Below, piece by piece: positions 1 to 12,600 of a stretch of DNA of 64,000 nucleotides. How positions within the stretch are numbered: position 1 is the first letter of the stretch; every line of letters begins with the position of its first letter. The translations under genes and the position numbers were made by a program. The notes beneath the pieces were generated by a model that was not told the DNA's origin, did no database searches, and saw only the letters and a program-made list of their open reading frames with translations. The DNA comes from Cotesia glomerata (Eukaryota; Arthropoda; Insecta; Hymenoptera; Braconidae): the NCBI RefSeq assembly GCF_020080835.1, contig NC_058163.1:19185904-19249903 (forward strand), given 5' to 3'.

Positions 1-1130
1 TTGCAGTAAAAAGCACGTGTATCTTGGTCTCAAGACGATCACTAGCCATAGCATTATGGGAAAGACACACTTGACCAGTTGGATCTCGTAAATTCATCGA
101 GTGACTCCTGAAGTGGTTCGGTATAATCCGAGGTCGGATGTGGGAGCCATAGAGGACCGAAGACCAGAAACCGGAATCATCCTGATCCTCAACCTCTACT
201 TGGTTTGGATTGATTTCGAACACCACCAAGAGAAGGAGAGTAGACGATAGAAATAGAGAAAGATAGTTTGACTAGTAAACAAGAGAGATCGTGAGGGATG
301 AAGGATGAAAAGGGGTTGCTTGACGGTCCGGCGATTCCTAGTCGGGGGCTCACCCGGCACCCATTAGGTCCCGACCAATTGGAATGCACAATCATACCGG
401 AAATACCGAGTAATGCACCAATCAGAGTCTGGGAATAGTTAGGGGCCTCGGATGATTAGGAATGCACGCAATAACCTCTGATTAATGTGATCGGTGTGTG
501 CTATAGAGGCTGACTAGGTTGGTCTAGCTTTGCCTGGCCTATACTGCAACATACAGAGTTGTTATACCCTAGTCTTGTTAGTCTCACTCGATCATACGGG
601 ACGTAGTGCTTGGTTCCCTCCTTTACTAAATCTACGTTACACTGCTCGACGCCAGGACTGCTACTAGAATACCTCTCGTCCTTCCTCTCTAAGCCCCAAC
701 AACCAATATCACCATCGTCCACCCTCGATTTATCTTCACTGGCAAGAGCCACACATGCTCTTTTCCTCTCTATCTCTCTATCGTTATTCTCTATATGCCT
801 CCCAGATTTATTTGTGACTTTGGATGGAGGTCAGTATGGGACGCCACCGTGAGAGGACGTTACTACGGTTCTATTCCCTTTCTCTTCTTCCCTCTCTCTC
901 ACTCTCTCTCTCTCTCCCTCTGGCTCTTAGTGTTGTCTGTAGCCCTCTCCTCACAACTCTTGTCTCTGTTGTACTACGACAACTGTATGCTGAGTAACGA
1001 GCGTCGTTGGTGGCGTTCCGATCGAAACGGACGTCCCTAGATCCGGAGTACAGTAGGATGCATTTACATAAATACATAACGCGAATGCATACAATGTTAG
1101 TGCTGTGCTGTCAATTCTGTCCTTGCTGCA
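1..1130. other. Higher-complexity, pyrimidine-rich island, no gene recognised
   Basis: This block is clearly less A/T-rich than the DNA that follows and contains many CT-rich runs. Open frames in it are short, overlap on both strands and read as low-complexity Ser/Leu-rich or Arg/Glu-rich peptides. I see no recognisable domain, no convincing exon with splice signals and no RNA gene. It could be intronic or intergenic sequence, an untranslated exon or a regulatory block. Confidence 0.4.
890..921. repeat. (CT)n microsatellite
   Basis: Imperfect CT/CTCTCC repeat on the + strand. It explains the Arg-Glu-rich open frame on the opposite strand. Confidence 0.8.
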
Positions 1131-1822
1131 TAGGCAATTCTGAGTTATGTCAGAATACTGCTCTGCATACACTGTTTATATATCTATATTTCATATCTTT
1201 GCTTGTCTAATAATTCAAGTTATCATTTATGTATGTACTCTAATATTATTATTTTTTCCTATTTCTACCATCCACTGCTTTTTTACAGTTATACGTTTTT
1301 TAATATCTTTTATTTATTACTACGAATTTTATCTCACCAACAAATAATGACACGATAATCGTAAACTCATAAATAAACTAATTGAAAATAGTGATCTTAG
1401 AAAAATTTCTCATTTATGATATTGAAAAATGTCAGTATTTTACAATACAAGAGTCATTTTTTTTTTTTTCATTTTATTTATTAAAGTGAAAAAAATAACA
1501 AAAAATCGGCTCACTTTACATTGCACAATAGAATAAAACAAAGTTTCTTTTAAATAATAAAAAAAAATGAAAAATTTTCAACTTTGAAAATATTTTTGAC
1601 TTACTATTTAAACGATATCGTAGGTTAAAGATTTAAAAAGTTATGGCTTTGAAACAATTCTTCGATTTTTTAATTCAGAGCATACAATATTTTAAATTGT
1701 TGGGTATAGAAATTGGACATGACATTGAAAAATAACTTTGAACTAATGCTTTTCTTTAACAAACATACTTTATTTTTTATTTCCATCTTTTTCTTATTTG
1801 TCTTTTGCCCTATTCAGGAATA

Positions 1823-1864
<42 letters not shown>

Positions 1865-2890
1865 TTCACCAATCAATAACATAAAAATGCTTGAAAATAA
1901 AATCATTTATCAGACGATTGGAGTTTCTGGGGAGCGCGTCATTGGCAGGCACATGTTTTGCATTATTAATGTTCAATTGAGAGTATATCCTAGACGTTCA
2001 GGGGAGCACATAAGTATGCCTTTGAAGATTCATTAAAAATTTATTTGTCAACTAAAACTGTTCTCAATATCAACTGCTTTTTTTCTCGATCATTAAATAT
2101 TTAATGAAATATATTACTTATTCATTTCTTGAATCAATACTTGCTTTTTACTTTTACTTCTTATTTTATTTACGATCAATTCATACTTTAAAATAAAATC
2201 CAAGCCTCAAACATGAATAAAATATGATAATGTATATTTATTCTATAAATAATAATGGAAATTTATTTTTCTACTTTTTTCTGTTAACATTTTTATCAAC
2301 ATGAAACGATTTTATAATTGTAATATTAAACGACAAATCTCACGAGTATCCCACTCTCATCGCAGGAAAACTTCTGAACAATTTACCATTTTCTGTGCGA
2401 GTGTTACATCCTCTGGGAAATCTTAAAATATATCGAAATATTTTTTTTCGCTCTTGTGTATTTTTTCTGCGGTGAACTTATATAAAAAAATAGCTTTTCT
2501 AACCAATTATATAAATGCATCGATCGAATCTAACAATTTCATTATTAAGCTACAGTAGAGTTATTTTTTATGCATTGTATTTCTTATATCTATTATTTTT
2601 CAACTACTTTGTGTAAAAATTACATTTTTCTTCAACAAAATATTTGAGAAAATACAGAGCATGAATCATTTATTATTCTGCGTCATGTCTAGATATTTTT
2701 CACCGTATTTTCTGGGCTCAGTATACTGTGCCAAAAGTAAAACAAAGAACACTTCACAAAAACTAAATATTTTATATTCATAAATAACATTTATTATTCA
2801 CTTTAAATGTATATGAAAGAAAAACAATAAATTTCAATTTACAAAAAAAAATTCTGTTTTAATTTTTCAATAAGCTTTTTTATCAAAAAT
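1131..2890. other. AT-rich intergenic or intronic DNA with a long poly-T run
   Basis: No gene is visible. A T homopolymer of about 35 bases lies at 1825-1859. It could be the poly-A tail of an old minus-strand retroposon, but I see no recognisable element body beside it. Around 2330-2420 a higher-complexity block stands out from the surroundings without a recognisable function. Confidence 0.5.
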
Positions 2891-2894
2891 TTTC

Positions 2895-3170
2895 TACCCG
2901 TGAAGAAATTTTCTTACATGGCCTGACATAGCAATATCAAAAAATTTTATGTGTCTAACATGGTCTGATGTGGTCATATGTACCCAAATATTGTTTTTCA
3001 ACCAAAGGAAGTGTTAAAAGTTTCCGACAGAAGGCGCATGATCGCTGAATCGTTTTCTAACAAGAGAGTTGAGTCCATTATAATAAACTATTTTTCTTTA
3101 TATTTACATATAACCTGTTATGGCTAGGTATGATCAGATCAGGCTATATGCTGTCATAACAAAAAATATT
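2895..3170 (+). repeat. Dispersed repeat family B, copy 1 (with conserved core)
   Basis: Begins with a phrase close to 'cccgtgaaaaaattttctg', continues with 'catggcctgacat' and 'tggtctgatgtggtcatatg' units, then carries a core at about 3012-3070 (aaaggtttccgacagaaggcgcatgat type, here slightly diverged). It closes with more 'atggctaggtatgatcaga' units. The same order recurs at 19.7, 47.2 and 59.2 kb. No open frame is involved. Confidence 0.65.
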
Positions 3171-4414
3171 TTACAAGATGAGAACATTTACAAATTTTTT
3201 TTTTAAATTCACTTATAAATTTAACAGTGAGGCCAATGAGTTTTAATTTCTTCTACTATGTATTATGTACATATTGCTCTATCTCTTTGTCTCACTTACT
3301 CAGTACGCCGTCTTTTTCTAGCATACACGCCTTGAGGGGTCACAACGGGTAGACGCGAATCAAAACTTTTCAGCGACGTAAGCGGAACGTTGCTTTATTG
3401 CGATTTTCATATTTTATTTTTATGGAGGGCATAACAGAGGTCGCCGATCAAAAGCACTTTGAATGATATAAAAAATACACATTTATTTCTTACTATTTAT
3501 CTATGTCTACTACAATATATAATAGTAACGCAATATATCTTCGTATAAGTATAGTCTCCGATACGTTAGGTCTGTAAAAAAAAAGATAATAGTAATAATA
3601 ATAATAACAATATTAATAATAATAATAAAAAGGCGAGTTGAAACACTGAAACGAATGAAAGACCGAAAAGAAAAAATTCCAATTTTTCACCCACAAATAA
3701 AATTATTATTGACGAATGAGTGAGTGAGATAGTTGCCGCGGGGTGGTATCCACCCTCTTTTGCCTTTCTCTCTTTTATTCGCTCCTCTTACTCTTCCTCC
3801 CTCAGCTACTAGTACAAGAGGGTAGCCGGTTTTTTTAATATTTAAAATTTAATTTACAAAATGCCATCGCCTGACTCCCGTCTGAATATATACATATAGT
3901 TAGAGAGAGCCAAGCTTTCACCCGGCGTGTCTGCCTCTATACTAATGCTATCCTCATCCTTTCCCACTTTTTTCCCTTACTCACTTTCCTTTGACTATTG
4001 ATCATCGATTTTTTTTTAGTTCTCAATTATCCAAAAATAAAGTATTTAATCTAATTATTCCTAGTCTTTTTTTAACAAAAATGTATATGTAAATTGTTAG
4101 TCGATGTGACCTAGACATAGACGAGGCGACGGGAGTAATAAACAGAGTATTAATGTAGAAAATATTTTATTACTCGGCTGTAAAGTTTGTAATAAATAAT
4201 TTTTTGTAATTTCAAAGTTTTACCATCGATAAGAATAAGTTTGTTTTATTAGTTAAATTAAATAATAAATTATGTTTTTTAGCTAAATAAATAATAAATT
4301 ATAATTATTTTCTTTTCAGAAATTTTAGTTTCTAGCAAAGTTATAGGTGGAAATGTTATTAAAGTTCACCAAATGAATTATAAAGAATCATTATGATTAA
4401 ACAAAAAATTACCG
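3171..4414. other. No gene; AT-rich DNA with a higher-complexity block and (AAT)n
   Basis: Contains a CpG-containing block at about 3300-3470 and another at about 3725-3960, with an imperfect (AAT)n run at about 3586-3630. Neither block shows an open frame that looks coding. They are unassigned and could be regulatory. Confidence 0.4.
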
Positions 4415-4495
4415 ATAAAAATGTTCTAATATGGCCATGTATGATAAATTTTCTTATCTGACCATGTGTGGCCTGATATGGCCAGAAATGAACTC
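4415..4495 (+). repeat. Dispersed repeat family B, short copy
   Basis: Contains the diagnostic units 'taatatggccatgtatgat', 'ctgaccatgtgtggcctg' and 'atatggcc', matching family B copies elsewhere. The conserved core is not present. Confidence 0.5.
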
Positions 4496-5634
4496 AATCG
4501 ACTTAAATTCTGTGTCAAACTTGAAATACTAATAAAAATTATAATTAATTGTTACAGTAAATCCTCAGATAAAATGAGGAACACTAAAAATCAGTCATTT
4601 AATAATTAATACAGCTTTTTTGGTGAATAAAAAAAACAACGATAATGAGAAATCTACCGAGGCGTTTGAATGACACCTAGAGTATTTAGTACGTGATTGT
4701 ACTTGCTACTGCGGCTCATAGATATTATAGAACAGCGAAGGGAAAAGGAGTTAGAAAACGATGCAACTGAAGTGAACGTTAGAGGGTATTGTCCAAAGTG
4801 CCAAAGTTATATGGCACGTCGTAACTTATGGCATATTATGTAGGTACACACGCGAAGTGCCTATGAAAGTATTGAGTATAAGCGAAAGAGAACCTCCAAC
4901 TTTTCCAATGAAAACTACCCTCTACCAATTTACTTCATAAGCCAGTCATAAAAATTACCGGTCTTAATTATGTCGTTAAAGTTAAATACCCGGAAATAAC
5001 TTTTGTATAATTTATACATATATTTATTTATTATTTACTAGCAATATTCCGCTTGTTTAACTTTCGATCGATTTTTATTTTCATTCCTTATTTGCATTTT
5101 AAAAGTTATTGCGAAAAAATTATAATTCGAATTAATGCAGTATTAAATTTTTGCGTGTATAATTATTTAAAGGTAATTGCAGCATAAAGTAACAAGAATA
5201 ATTTGCACATTACTTTTTAAATAAATTAATCCCTTAATTTATTTTTTTTGTGAGCCAACTGCGTAATTTTAATTATTTGTTTAGATTAATTATCAAAATT
5301 AATTGATATTTAATCGAAAAAAAAAATTTATTTTGAACTTTATTCATCTCTAAGGAGTTTATTTTTTAAAAACTAAGATTGAAAAATATTACAAAATTTT
5401 ATTGACAACAAATGGCTATATCGGATTGTCACTTCGATTATGTTTAAGGTATTTTTAGTACGATAAAGTCGTAAAATTACTTTCTGACGACAAAAAAATG
5501 ATTTTTATTGTTTAACTTAGCACCTAAAAATTAAGGAAGTGAAAATTTGTCCGATGAGGCACGGAGCACGGGTCTATGCATACACCCGTGCAGATATTTC
5601 ATACACACGGGACACGGGTACGGGCACGGATACA
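4496..5634. other. No gene; unassigned DNA with a short ACGGG-rich patch
   Basis: AT-rich DNA with a higher-complexity block at about 4650-4930. At about 5558-5632 a small patch repeats variants of 'cacgggtacgggcacgg' and 'cacccgtg', unlike its surroundings. No coding potential or RNA structure is recognised. Confidence 0.4.
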
Positions 5635-5815
5635 CATGACTATATCAAGTCATATATCAACCTATAAAGACATATTAAACTATATCAAGTAAGATATGCC
5701 CCTGTATAGCTTCATCTGATAAATTTTCACATTATTTTATACATGGATATATGGTGACAAAAATTATAAATGGACCTATTAAGCTGTATCAGAAAATTCT
5801 TTCAAGGATAGTTTA
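5635..5815 (-). repeat. Dispersed repeat family B-like units, reversed
   Basis: Repeated 'tatatcaagtcatat' and 'aactatatcaagtaagatat' units are the reverse complement of the 'cttgatatg' phrases of family B. Degenerate, and no core seen. Confidence 0.4.
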
Positions 5816-6884
5816 GACAGGAAATTGTCTATTGTCACTTATCAAAAGCCTTGAAGTAATAAAGATTCAAAAGTCATCAGATTTATTTATTAATAAAGAT
5901 TATCGTTTTGAATCAAATAGGTAAAGTGAGAGTAACTAGGTAGAAAGAAATCAAAAAGACAAATGCAAAGAGAAGCATAGTATAATATGAGATAGTGAAA
6001 TCGATTGATCCATCATGTCCTTGTCACGTGGGATGATAGCAGTATAAAGGTAGTGTTACGAATGATCAAGGTAGAAAGGTGGCTTTTCTGGACAGGTAAT
6101 TCGAGTGAGTTGAGCTAACAGAGCATTTGTAGTAGAGGGTTAGCAAAAGCGCGTATTGGGGTGAGTGAAAGAGGAAATGGGGAGGATGAGGAGGATGAGA
6201 GTATATAGTAGTCGATTGGAGACTCAAACGAGCGACGTATCTCTAATCCAACACCATAGGGTCGACCAGTGTGCTATTTAGCTAGCATTGTATTGGATGA
6301 AGGGACGTAGGCCCGTGTAACACCAGAACACCACCACCACCCTGACACCGTACTCTCTTACCCAAAGCAACTGTTTGCCTCTCTTTCATCCCTTCTGCAT
6401 CCCAACATGCTTTTCATACCACCAGCTCACCTCTCCACTCTATATATTTCTCTCTACTCCGAGTCTCGCTCTTTAGTTTCCCTCTTTACCCTTCCTATTT
6501 TCCTTCATGTCCCTCATCCCCATGGAATCAATTGCGGTCACCATGACTACCGTAATGGAGATCCGGAAGCCGAGGGGTGCTTTTTCCACGGAAGGTTGAC
6601 CAAAGCGCCGCCAATGTCACGTCGTTACGTTGTGCTTTGGACAACCGAATCAAAGACCACCAAAGTGCCAACAAAGCTGTCGACCGACCACGACAAGTAC
6701 TACAATCATTATTAAAATATTTCACGCGTTTCCTTTTTTACTTTTTATGCATAACTATTGTAAATTATGTGTGTTGGTCATGTGGAAACGTTTGTATAAG
6801 AAAATCCGTGGGTCTCAATTTTCCACATTAGATTAAAATAACTCGATCTATCTACTTGCCCTATCCGAAAATTTTAAACGTATA
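5816..6884. other. Higher-complexity island, no gene recognised
   Basis: The block from about 5990 to 6720 is richer in G/C than its flanks. Overlapping open frames of 65-102 codons lie at 6407-6836 on both strands. None has a domain, a composition bias typical of coding DNA or a clear exon structure, and the longest starts in a pyrimidine-rich run. I treat them as chance frames in non-coding DNA. Confidence 0.4.
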
Positions 6885-7215
6885 TATTCATGGTCTGATA
6901 TGGTGTAAGATGTCCACAAGTGATTTTTTATCTGTCCTGATATGCTCATATGTAACATGATATAAATATCTGTTTAAATGTGACTTGATATGCTCATATA
7001 TGGCCTGATATGGCTATAGATGCTCACATATAATTTTTTGACAAAAAGTAGGGCTGATCGAATTTCAATCAATATCATATGTTAACAGGCATACACATTT
7101 TTACATTTAAAAAAAAAAAGAAAATTGAAAAATTATTTCTTTATTACCATCCATAATCTAATCTGATCATATGTGCCTAAAATAACCCATATCAGGTCGT
7201 ATCACAAAATTTTTA
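6885..7215 (+). repeat. Dispersed repeat family B, copy 3
   Basis: Several units of the 'tggtctgatatggtgtaag', 'tgatatgctcatatatggcc' and 'gatatggctatagatgctc' type run from 6885 to about 7030. After a gap, 'ctgatcatatgtgcc' and 'atatcaggtcgtatca' follow at about 7160-7205. The second part is partly in the opposite sense, so this may be two abutting copies. Confidence 0.6.
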
Positions 7216-8753
7216 TACAGAAAAAGAATTGAATATCTCGAAGCAAGAGTAAAATTTTAAAAGAATATTTTTTTTTTAATCAAGTCATTTTTTTCAGTTT
7301 AGAATACTTTAATATTCTATTTAATTAATGTCAAAAAATTGATAACAGAATGCTATCTTTTTACGAAAATTTAAAAAGCACTATTGCTTCACATTACTCG
7401 TAACCTAAAAAAGGGCGAAATTCATAAGCTACGGTGTGAATTAGTTTTATCGCGCAATTAAAAATTGCACCTCAACTTGCCGAGTCATAAACAAAATATC
7501 CAGTAAATAAATAAAAATGATAAAACGTAAAACGTATTTTTATTTTAATTATTTCATTGCAAAGTTGATTCAAATCAGATAATTTATTTTACAAATTGAC
7601 GTCACCCTCGCCCGTTTCGCTCAGCATTGATTGCACTTTTTTTTAAATATAATTTTTTTCACCTCGAATTCATATTTGAAAGTTCTAGTAAACAAATAAA
7701 AATACTTGCTATTATGGACGAACTCCCATGTTAATAATTAATTAAATATCCAACAATTTATTTAAAATTTTTTAATCGATATTGTGGAAAGAGAACGAAG
7801 AGAATGACTTGTGTAAAAAATTTAAGAAAAAATATATATGTATACATAAAAGTTGACCTTTTAGTGTAGAATAATGAAATAATTTTTTATTTTTTTCTAG
7901 AATAAAAAATTCATAACTATGTCGGAAGAAAATAAAATATTGACATAAAAAATTTTTTAGTTTGATTAAAAATGTAGTAAGGGTACAAGTAAAGTCTTTA
8001 AATATTTAATTTAAATAAAATATTAAATAAAAGAGAGTAAAATAAAGAAAAAAATAACCACATATATATGTGGTATGTATACTAGACGTCAAGTGAATTA
8101 TTCAGAACAAGATAGTGAGAATCATCCGCTGGTTGGTCATGCTAGATATCTATATACTTTTTCAGCGTATACGAATACGTAGAATGTAGACATGGATCGT
8201 GGATAGTTGACTCTTTTTCTTTTATCTCTGCAATGTGTGTAGCAAAAGGATTAAAATATCCGAAAGAGTGTAAAAGAGAAGTAAATGGAAAAAGTCGGTA
8301 CAAGGACAGAGATGTAGAAGGTAAAACAGGGGTTGCAACTGATAGCTACGGGCTGACATAGGCTACAGGCTAGAGGCTACCGGGTACTGGGTGTAGGGGT
8401 ATAAATAAAAAATTCACGGCAGGATTTCCAGCCGCTCAGAACATTGTTTGGTCCAGTAGCATGCTCTGCGTATTCTACTCATCTATTATTCTCGCGACAT
8501 GCCCAGGATATAGACTCTCATTTCCAACCCTACTGCAAAATACATCGCTATGGATCAAACATCTTTTTAACTCTATTATATTTATATTTATCTTTGTTTC
8601 TTAAAGATTCTGTGAGATTTATTTTTAACAGTGTATTTTCTATTATTCATAATTATTACAAAAGACCCTCGACTTCTATAAATTATGTCTATTTATTTAT
8701 TAATTTTTTATTTTGGTTAAAATAGACTGTGAAGAAATTTTTTGAAATGGTTA
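7216..8753. other. No gene; AT-rich DNA with two higher-complexity blocks
   Basis: Blocks at about 7400-7500 and 7595-7640 contain CpGs and homeodomain-like ATTA/TAAT cores. The block at 8090-8560 is pyrimidine/purine patterned. No coding or RNA gene is supported. Confidence 0.4.
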
Positions 8754-8755
8754 TA

Positions 8756-9132
8756 CAGTACAACCTGGTTATAAGTTACTGTTTGGAGCTGTAGGAGAAA
8801 AAATTCTCGGAAAAATTTGTCCCCCACCACTATGTTTTACTCCGAGATCGCTCGGTTTGATGCGTATGTGTGCATCGTGTTCGTGTTTGCACCCGCACTC
8901 CTTTTATAAGTTACTTGACGTTTGTCATTTCTTTACGTATAATAGTGCTGTTATTTGTGTATATGTAGTTCATATAAGAGTAACTTATAAAAGGACTGCG
9001 GGAACAAACTCATCAGCGATAACCGAAAAACGTTGTCAGTAAAACTGTAGTGGGGGAACCATTCCGAGAAGAGTGAAAAGAAATTGAGGGGAAGTAACTT
9101 ATAATCGAGTAACTTATAACCAGGTTGTACTG
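8756..9132. mobile_element. pogo/Tigger-like MITE with 25-bp perfect TIRs (element K)
   Basis: A 377-bp element bounded by perfect inverted repeats of 25 bp that begin cagtacaacctgg and continue into ttataagttact. A TA dinucleotide flanks both ends (8754-8755 and 9133-9134). A second, internal inverted pair built on 'ccttttataagttact' lies at about 8900-8915 and 8979-8994. TA duplication and CAGTA-type termini are typical of the pogo/Tigger branch of Tc1/mariner. There is no transposase, so the element is non-autonomous. The perfect TIRs suggest a fairly recent insertion. Confidence 0.85.
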
Positions 9133-9176
9133 TATTCGGCTTTTGATTTGGTCATTTAAGGTCATACATATAGCTA

Positions 9177-9526
9177 CACGAAAAAAAAATCCTGTCAAAA
9201 TTACAGAAAAATCTGCCAAACTAAAAATGTCAATTTTACATTAAAAAAAAATGTAAATTTTACATTGCAAAAATACAAATTTAGTATGTGGGAAAAAATG
9301 TTAAATTTACATGAAAAAAAAAAATTTTATTTAGTATATGTTGAAAAATGTATTATATAAAATTGTATAAAATTATTGATGGCCAAAACTCTTATATAAT
9401 TTTTTATAAACATTTATTCGTAATTTTACATAGTTATATTTTATTTAACATAATTTTATTTTCGTAAATATAACATTATTCAACATAACCATTTCTGTAA
9501 TTGTTACATATAATTTTTTTTTCGTG
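9177..9526. mobile_element. Small AT-rich TIR element (element L)
   Basis: About 350 bp. The left end reads cacgaaaaaaaaat and the right end is its inverse, attttttttttcgtg. A second inverted pair just inside involves 'acagaaaa/ttctgta'. The interior repeats 'aattttacat' and 'aaaatgtaaattttacat' phrases. TA precedes the left end but the right flank is TC, so any TA duplication has decayed on one side. No coding capacity. Confidence 0.6.
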
Positions 9527-9539
9527 TCTTCACAGTCAA

Positions 9540-9665
9540 ATAAAGTCATTTGGGTGACATATGAAACTATATTACGCCAAGTATGGTTTGATATGGCCAA
9601 TTTTCATATCAGGTCATATCAAAAATCATATTTAAACATATCAGGCCATATCTGAATATTTTTGA
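9540..9665. repeat. Dispersed repeat family B, short copy
   Basis: Contains 'agtatggtttgatatggcc' followed by reversed units 'catatcaggtcatatca' and 'catatcaggccatatc', so it has a small fold-back character. No conserved core. Confidence 0.6.
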
Positions 9666-12600
9666 CAGGAATTAATTAAAATATTATATCTTACAAGGAA
9701 GTTGATATAACCAAAAAAAAAAACTTGTTTTGATTAATAGACGGCTTTTAAAAATTCACTTTCAGTTTTTCTTTTATAACTTTTTTGTAAAATTATTAAG
9801 AAAATCTTCCATTACAAGATATTAAATATTTAGTACATTCAAACATTTAAATCAACTTGTACTTGAAACTCGACAAAAAGTTATAATACAAGTATTCTTC
9901 AGCAAAAGGGTTAAGAAAAAGTTTCCTTTGAAGTTAAATATCGTCAGCCCCGACAAAAGTACTTTGAAAATAGTCGAAATAGTTTGTAATACTTTCAAAC
10001 AATACACTTTACATCTTTTCATTTTTCTTCAATAAAAAAATTAAACATCAGCAACACAGTAGCGACAATTTCAAATTGTCTCGTTTCTGCGAAACAAATC
10101 ATCTAATTTTAAATCAAATTATTCAATTTAATTTCTATTGGCATCTTCTCCGAATACGTGTGAATATATTATTGGAAGAACATTCTGGAAAGTTTATTCA
10201 TTGAAATAATAATCAAAATTATAAAATCAATTTAATCACTGTAATAAAATCGAGTGTACAGATTTGACTTGAGCTTCCTTGTTCTTTGCGTGTTCGTTAC
10301 TTGACCTTTTTATTTTCATTTATATAAAAGTTTTAATATTTGTTAAAGACTAAAAATGATAAAATATTAACGTTAGACAGAAACTTTGCGTGTCAAGTCT
10401 ATTATTAATTTTGTTCTTGGCGTTAACGATAATCGCCAAATTACTTCTGAGCTTTTGTTAGACTGAAATACATTACTTCCATAGCAGAAGAAGCGTGATT
10501 AATACTAAAAATAATAAAAAAATTATTTGATAAATTTTTCTTTTCTATATTAATAATTCATAATAATAATATATTAAATTGATTTATTATAAATTATCGA
10601 ATCTTATCACGAGAGTTTGCGAGACCTGAATAATTGAATCATTGTATTCGCTATCCTTGTTACGTCCCATTGCGTGTAACTAATAATTCTCACTTTCATT
10701 AATTATGATTAGTCTTTTAGTTTTTTGTCTGATTTACATATAAATGTTTTTGATAAACATCTTAATCACCTAATATCAGTATTATATTGCCGAAAAAAAT
10801 AACTAAAATACAAAAACAAAGTGCCATCTGGCCACACCCGATTTCAAAAATTGAAGTTATCTATTATTTCTTGATAGAAAAACTAAAATTATTTTAAACA
10901 TTTAAAAAAAAATTTTTTTTTAAATCATTTCACTTTTTCCATCGAAAATGATAATACAAAAAAATACTTATTTGAATAATATTTTCATTGTGATTAAACT
11001 AATGCTCTATTCGACTGACTAAAAGCTTTCAAATGCCGAGGGATAATTAAGTAAAAAAAATTTGTAATTAAGTATTTCAACGCTAATTTAGCAATAATTA
11101 CAATTTAATGAGACTTTTATCTAGCATGAATTGTTATATTAATGAAAGTAATACATTAATAGAATGAATTGAAAGAATTTATTCTATAATAGCAGCTTTG
11201 AGCTTAACAAATTTTTGAAGCCACTTTAGAGTGCTATAAAAAAAAAAAAAAAAACAGTGTCGGAGGCAGCTAATTGCATGAAATTTCAGATAAATTTTAT
11301 AGAAATTGGTTTTCACTTATAATTTTAAAGTTTATAGGGAGAAAAATTCAGAAATATTTGATTTTTATGAATGAATAAAAAATATTTACTTAAAATTTTC
11401 AAACTAATGGACCAATTTTGCTTATTTGTAAACTTGACCAAGATATTTGCGCAGAAACTAAATGTACTAAAATTCATCAAGATCCATTGAAAATTGTAGG
11501 CACAATCTTGTTTATAGATAAATAGGTAAATGCTTCACCCGATTAATAACTAAAATATTAAAAGAACCAGCTATTAATATAATTAAAAAATAATTAATAA
11601 TAATTGCGGTGTAATATATTATATTATTACACTGCGTATTACGTATAAATTATTTCACAGAAATGAGTAGGTCTTTTTTCGTTATATTATAATTAGTTAC
11701 TAGTAATTGTATGCGTGTTACCACACCTTTATTTCAACTTGTTTTATTTCAACAAATCAAATGAAAAGGATGAAAAAAATATAAAACCATTGTCTGAGGG
11801 CTGAGGAAATAGATATTACTTAGCGATCCTAACTGACCCTAGAGCAATTATTAAATAGATAGGCAGGTTTTATTAAACAACTTTCCCTCTGTCTGCCCCT
11901 CGAACAATTTTGCTATGACTAGAAGCTTCGCCGATGATAGGTGTGGCAATATCGATGTGTTTTAAAGCTGTTAAATTTACAGACCGAGTAGAGTGGTGGT
12001 GGTTGAAACAAACTTTTTCATATAACAGTGTAGTGTAATATTGTGTAGCATTTTTATAGGTATAGATTTGGGCTTACGTGTGTATAATCCCGGGAGTAGT
12101 AAAGCAGTATGTATTGGATCAGTAGATCTGAATATATGTATGTATAAACAGTACTTGTGCCTTGGCCCCTTTTTTCCCGATGGGCTCAACAACCCTTCAT
12201 CGTGCCGCACCCTCGATTCTTCCCAATTGGACTACACCCTCTTCAAAACTATTATTCACAATCGGGCATATTTCATTATTAATCAAAGAAAAAAAACCAA
12301 CTGAAAATAAAGATGAAGGATGCTAAGGATGGAGATATACCTATAGAGATATACTGATATTATGCATAAAATAAAATTATGACGTATCTACGTTCTTAAT
12401 TAAGTGAGGGTGAAACAATCCCGGTGTTGTATTCGGTGTTCAGTACTTGTATTTGTTTATTTGTGGTTCGCGGAACAAACGTGGATGCATGGACGGCCAG
12501 AAGTATGAGGATGACAACGATGAGTAGGAAACCCTGTCGAAAGATTATAACATAAACCCAACCAACTATGTGTCCAAGTAACGCCAGTCGAGTAATATCT

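Noticed and set aside
1825..1859. Poly-T as the tail of a retroposon
   Set aside because: No element body, gene similarity or target duplication could be recognised next to it.
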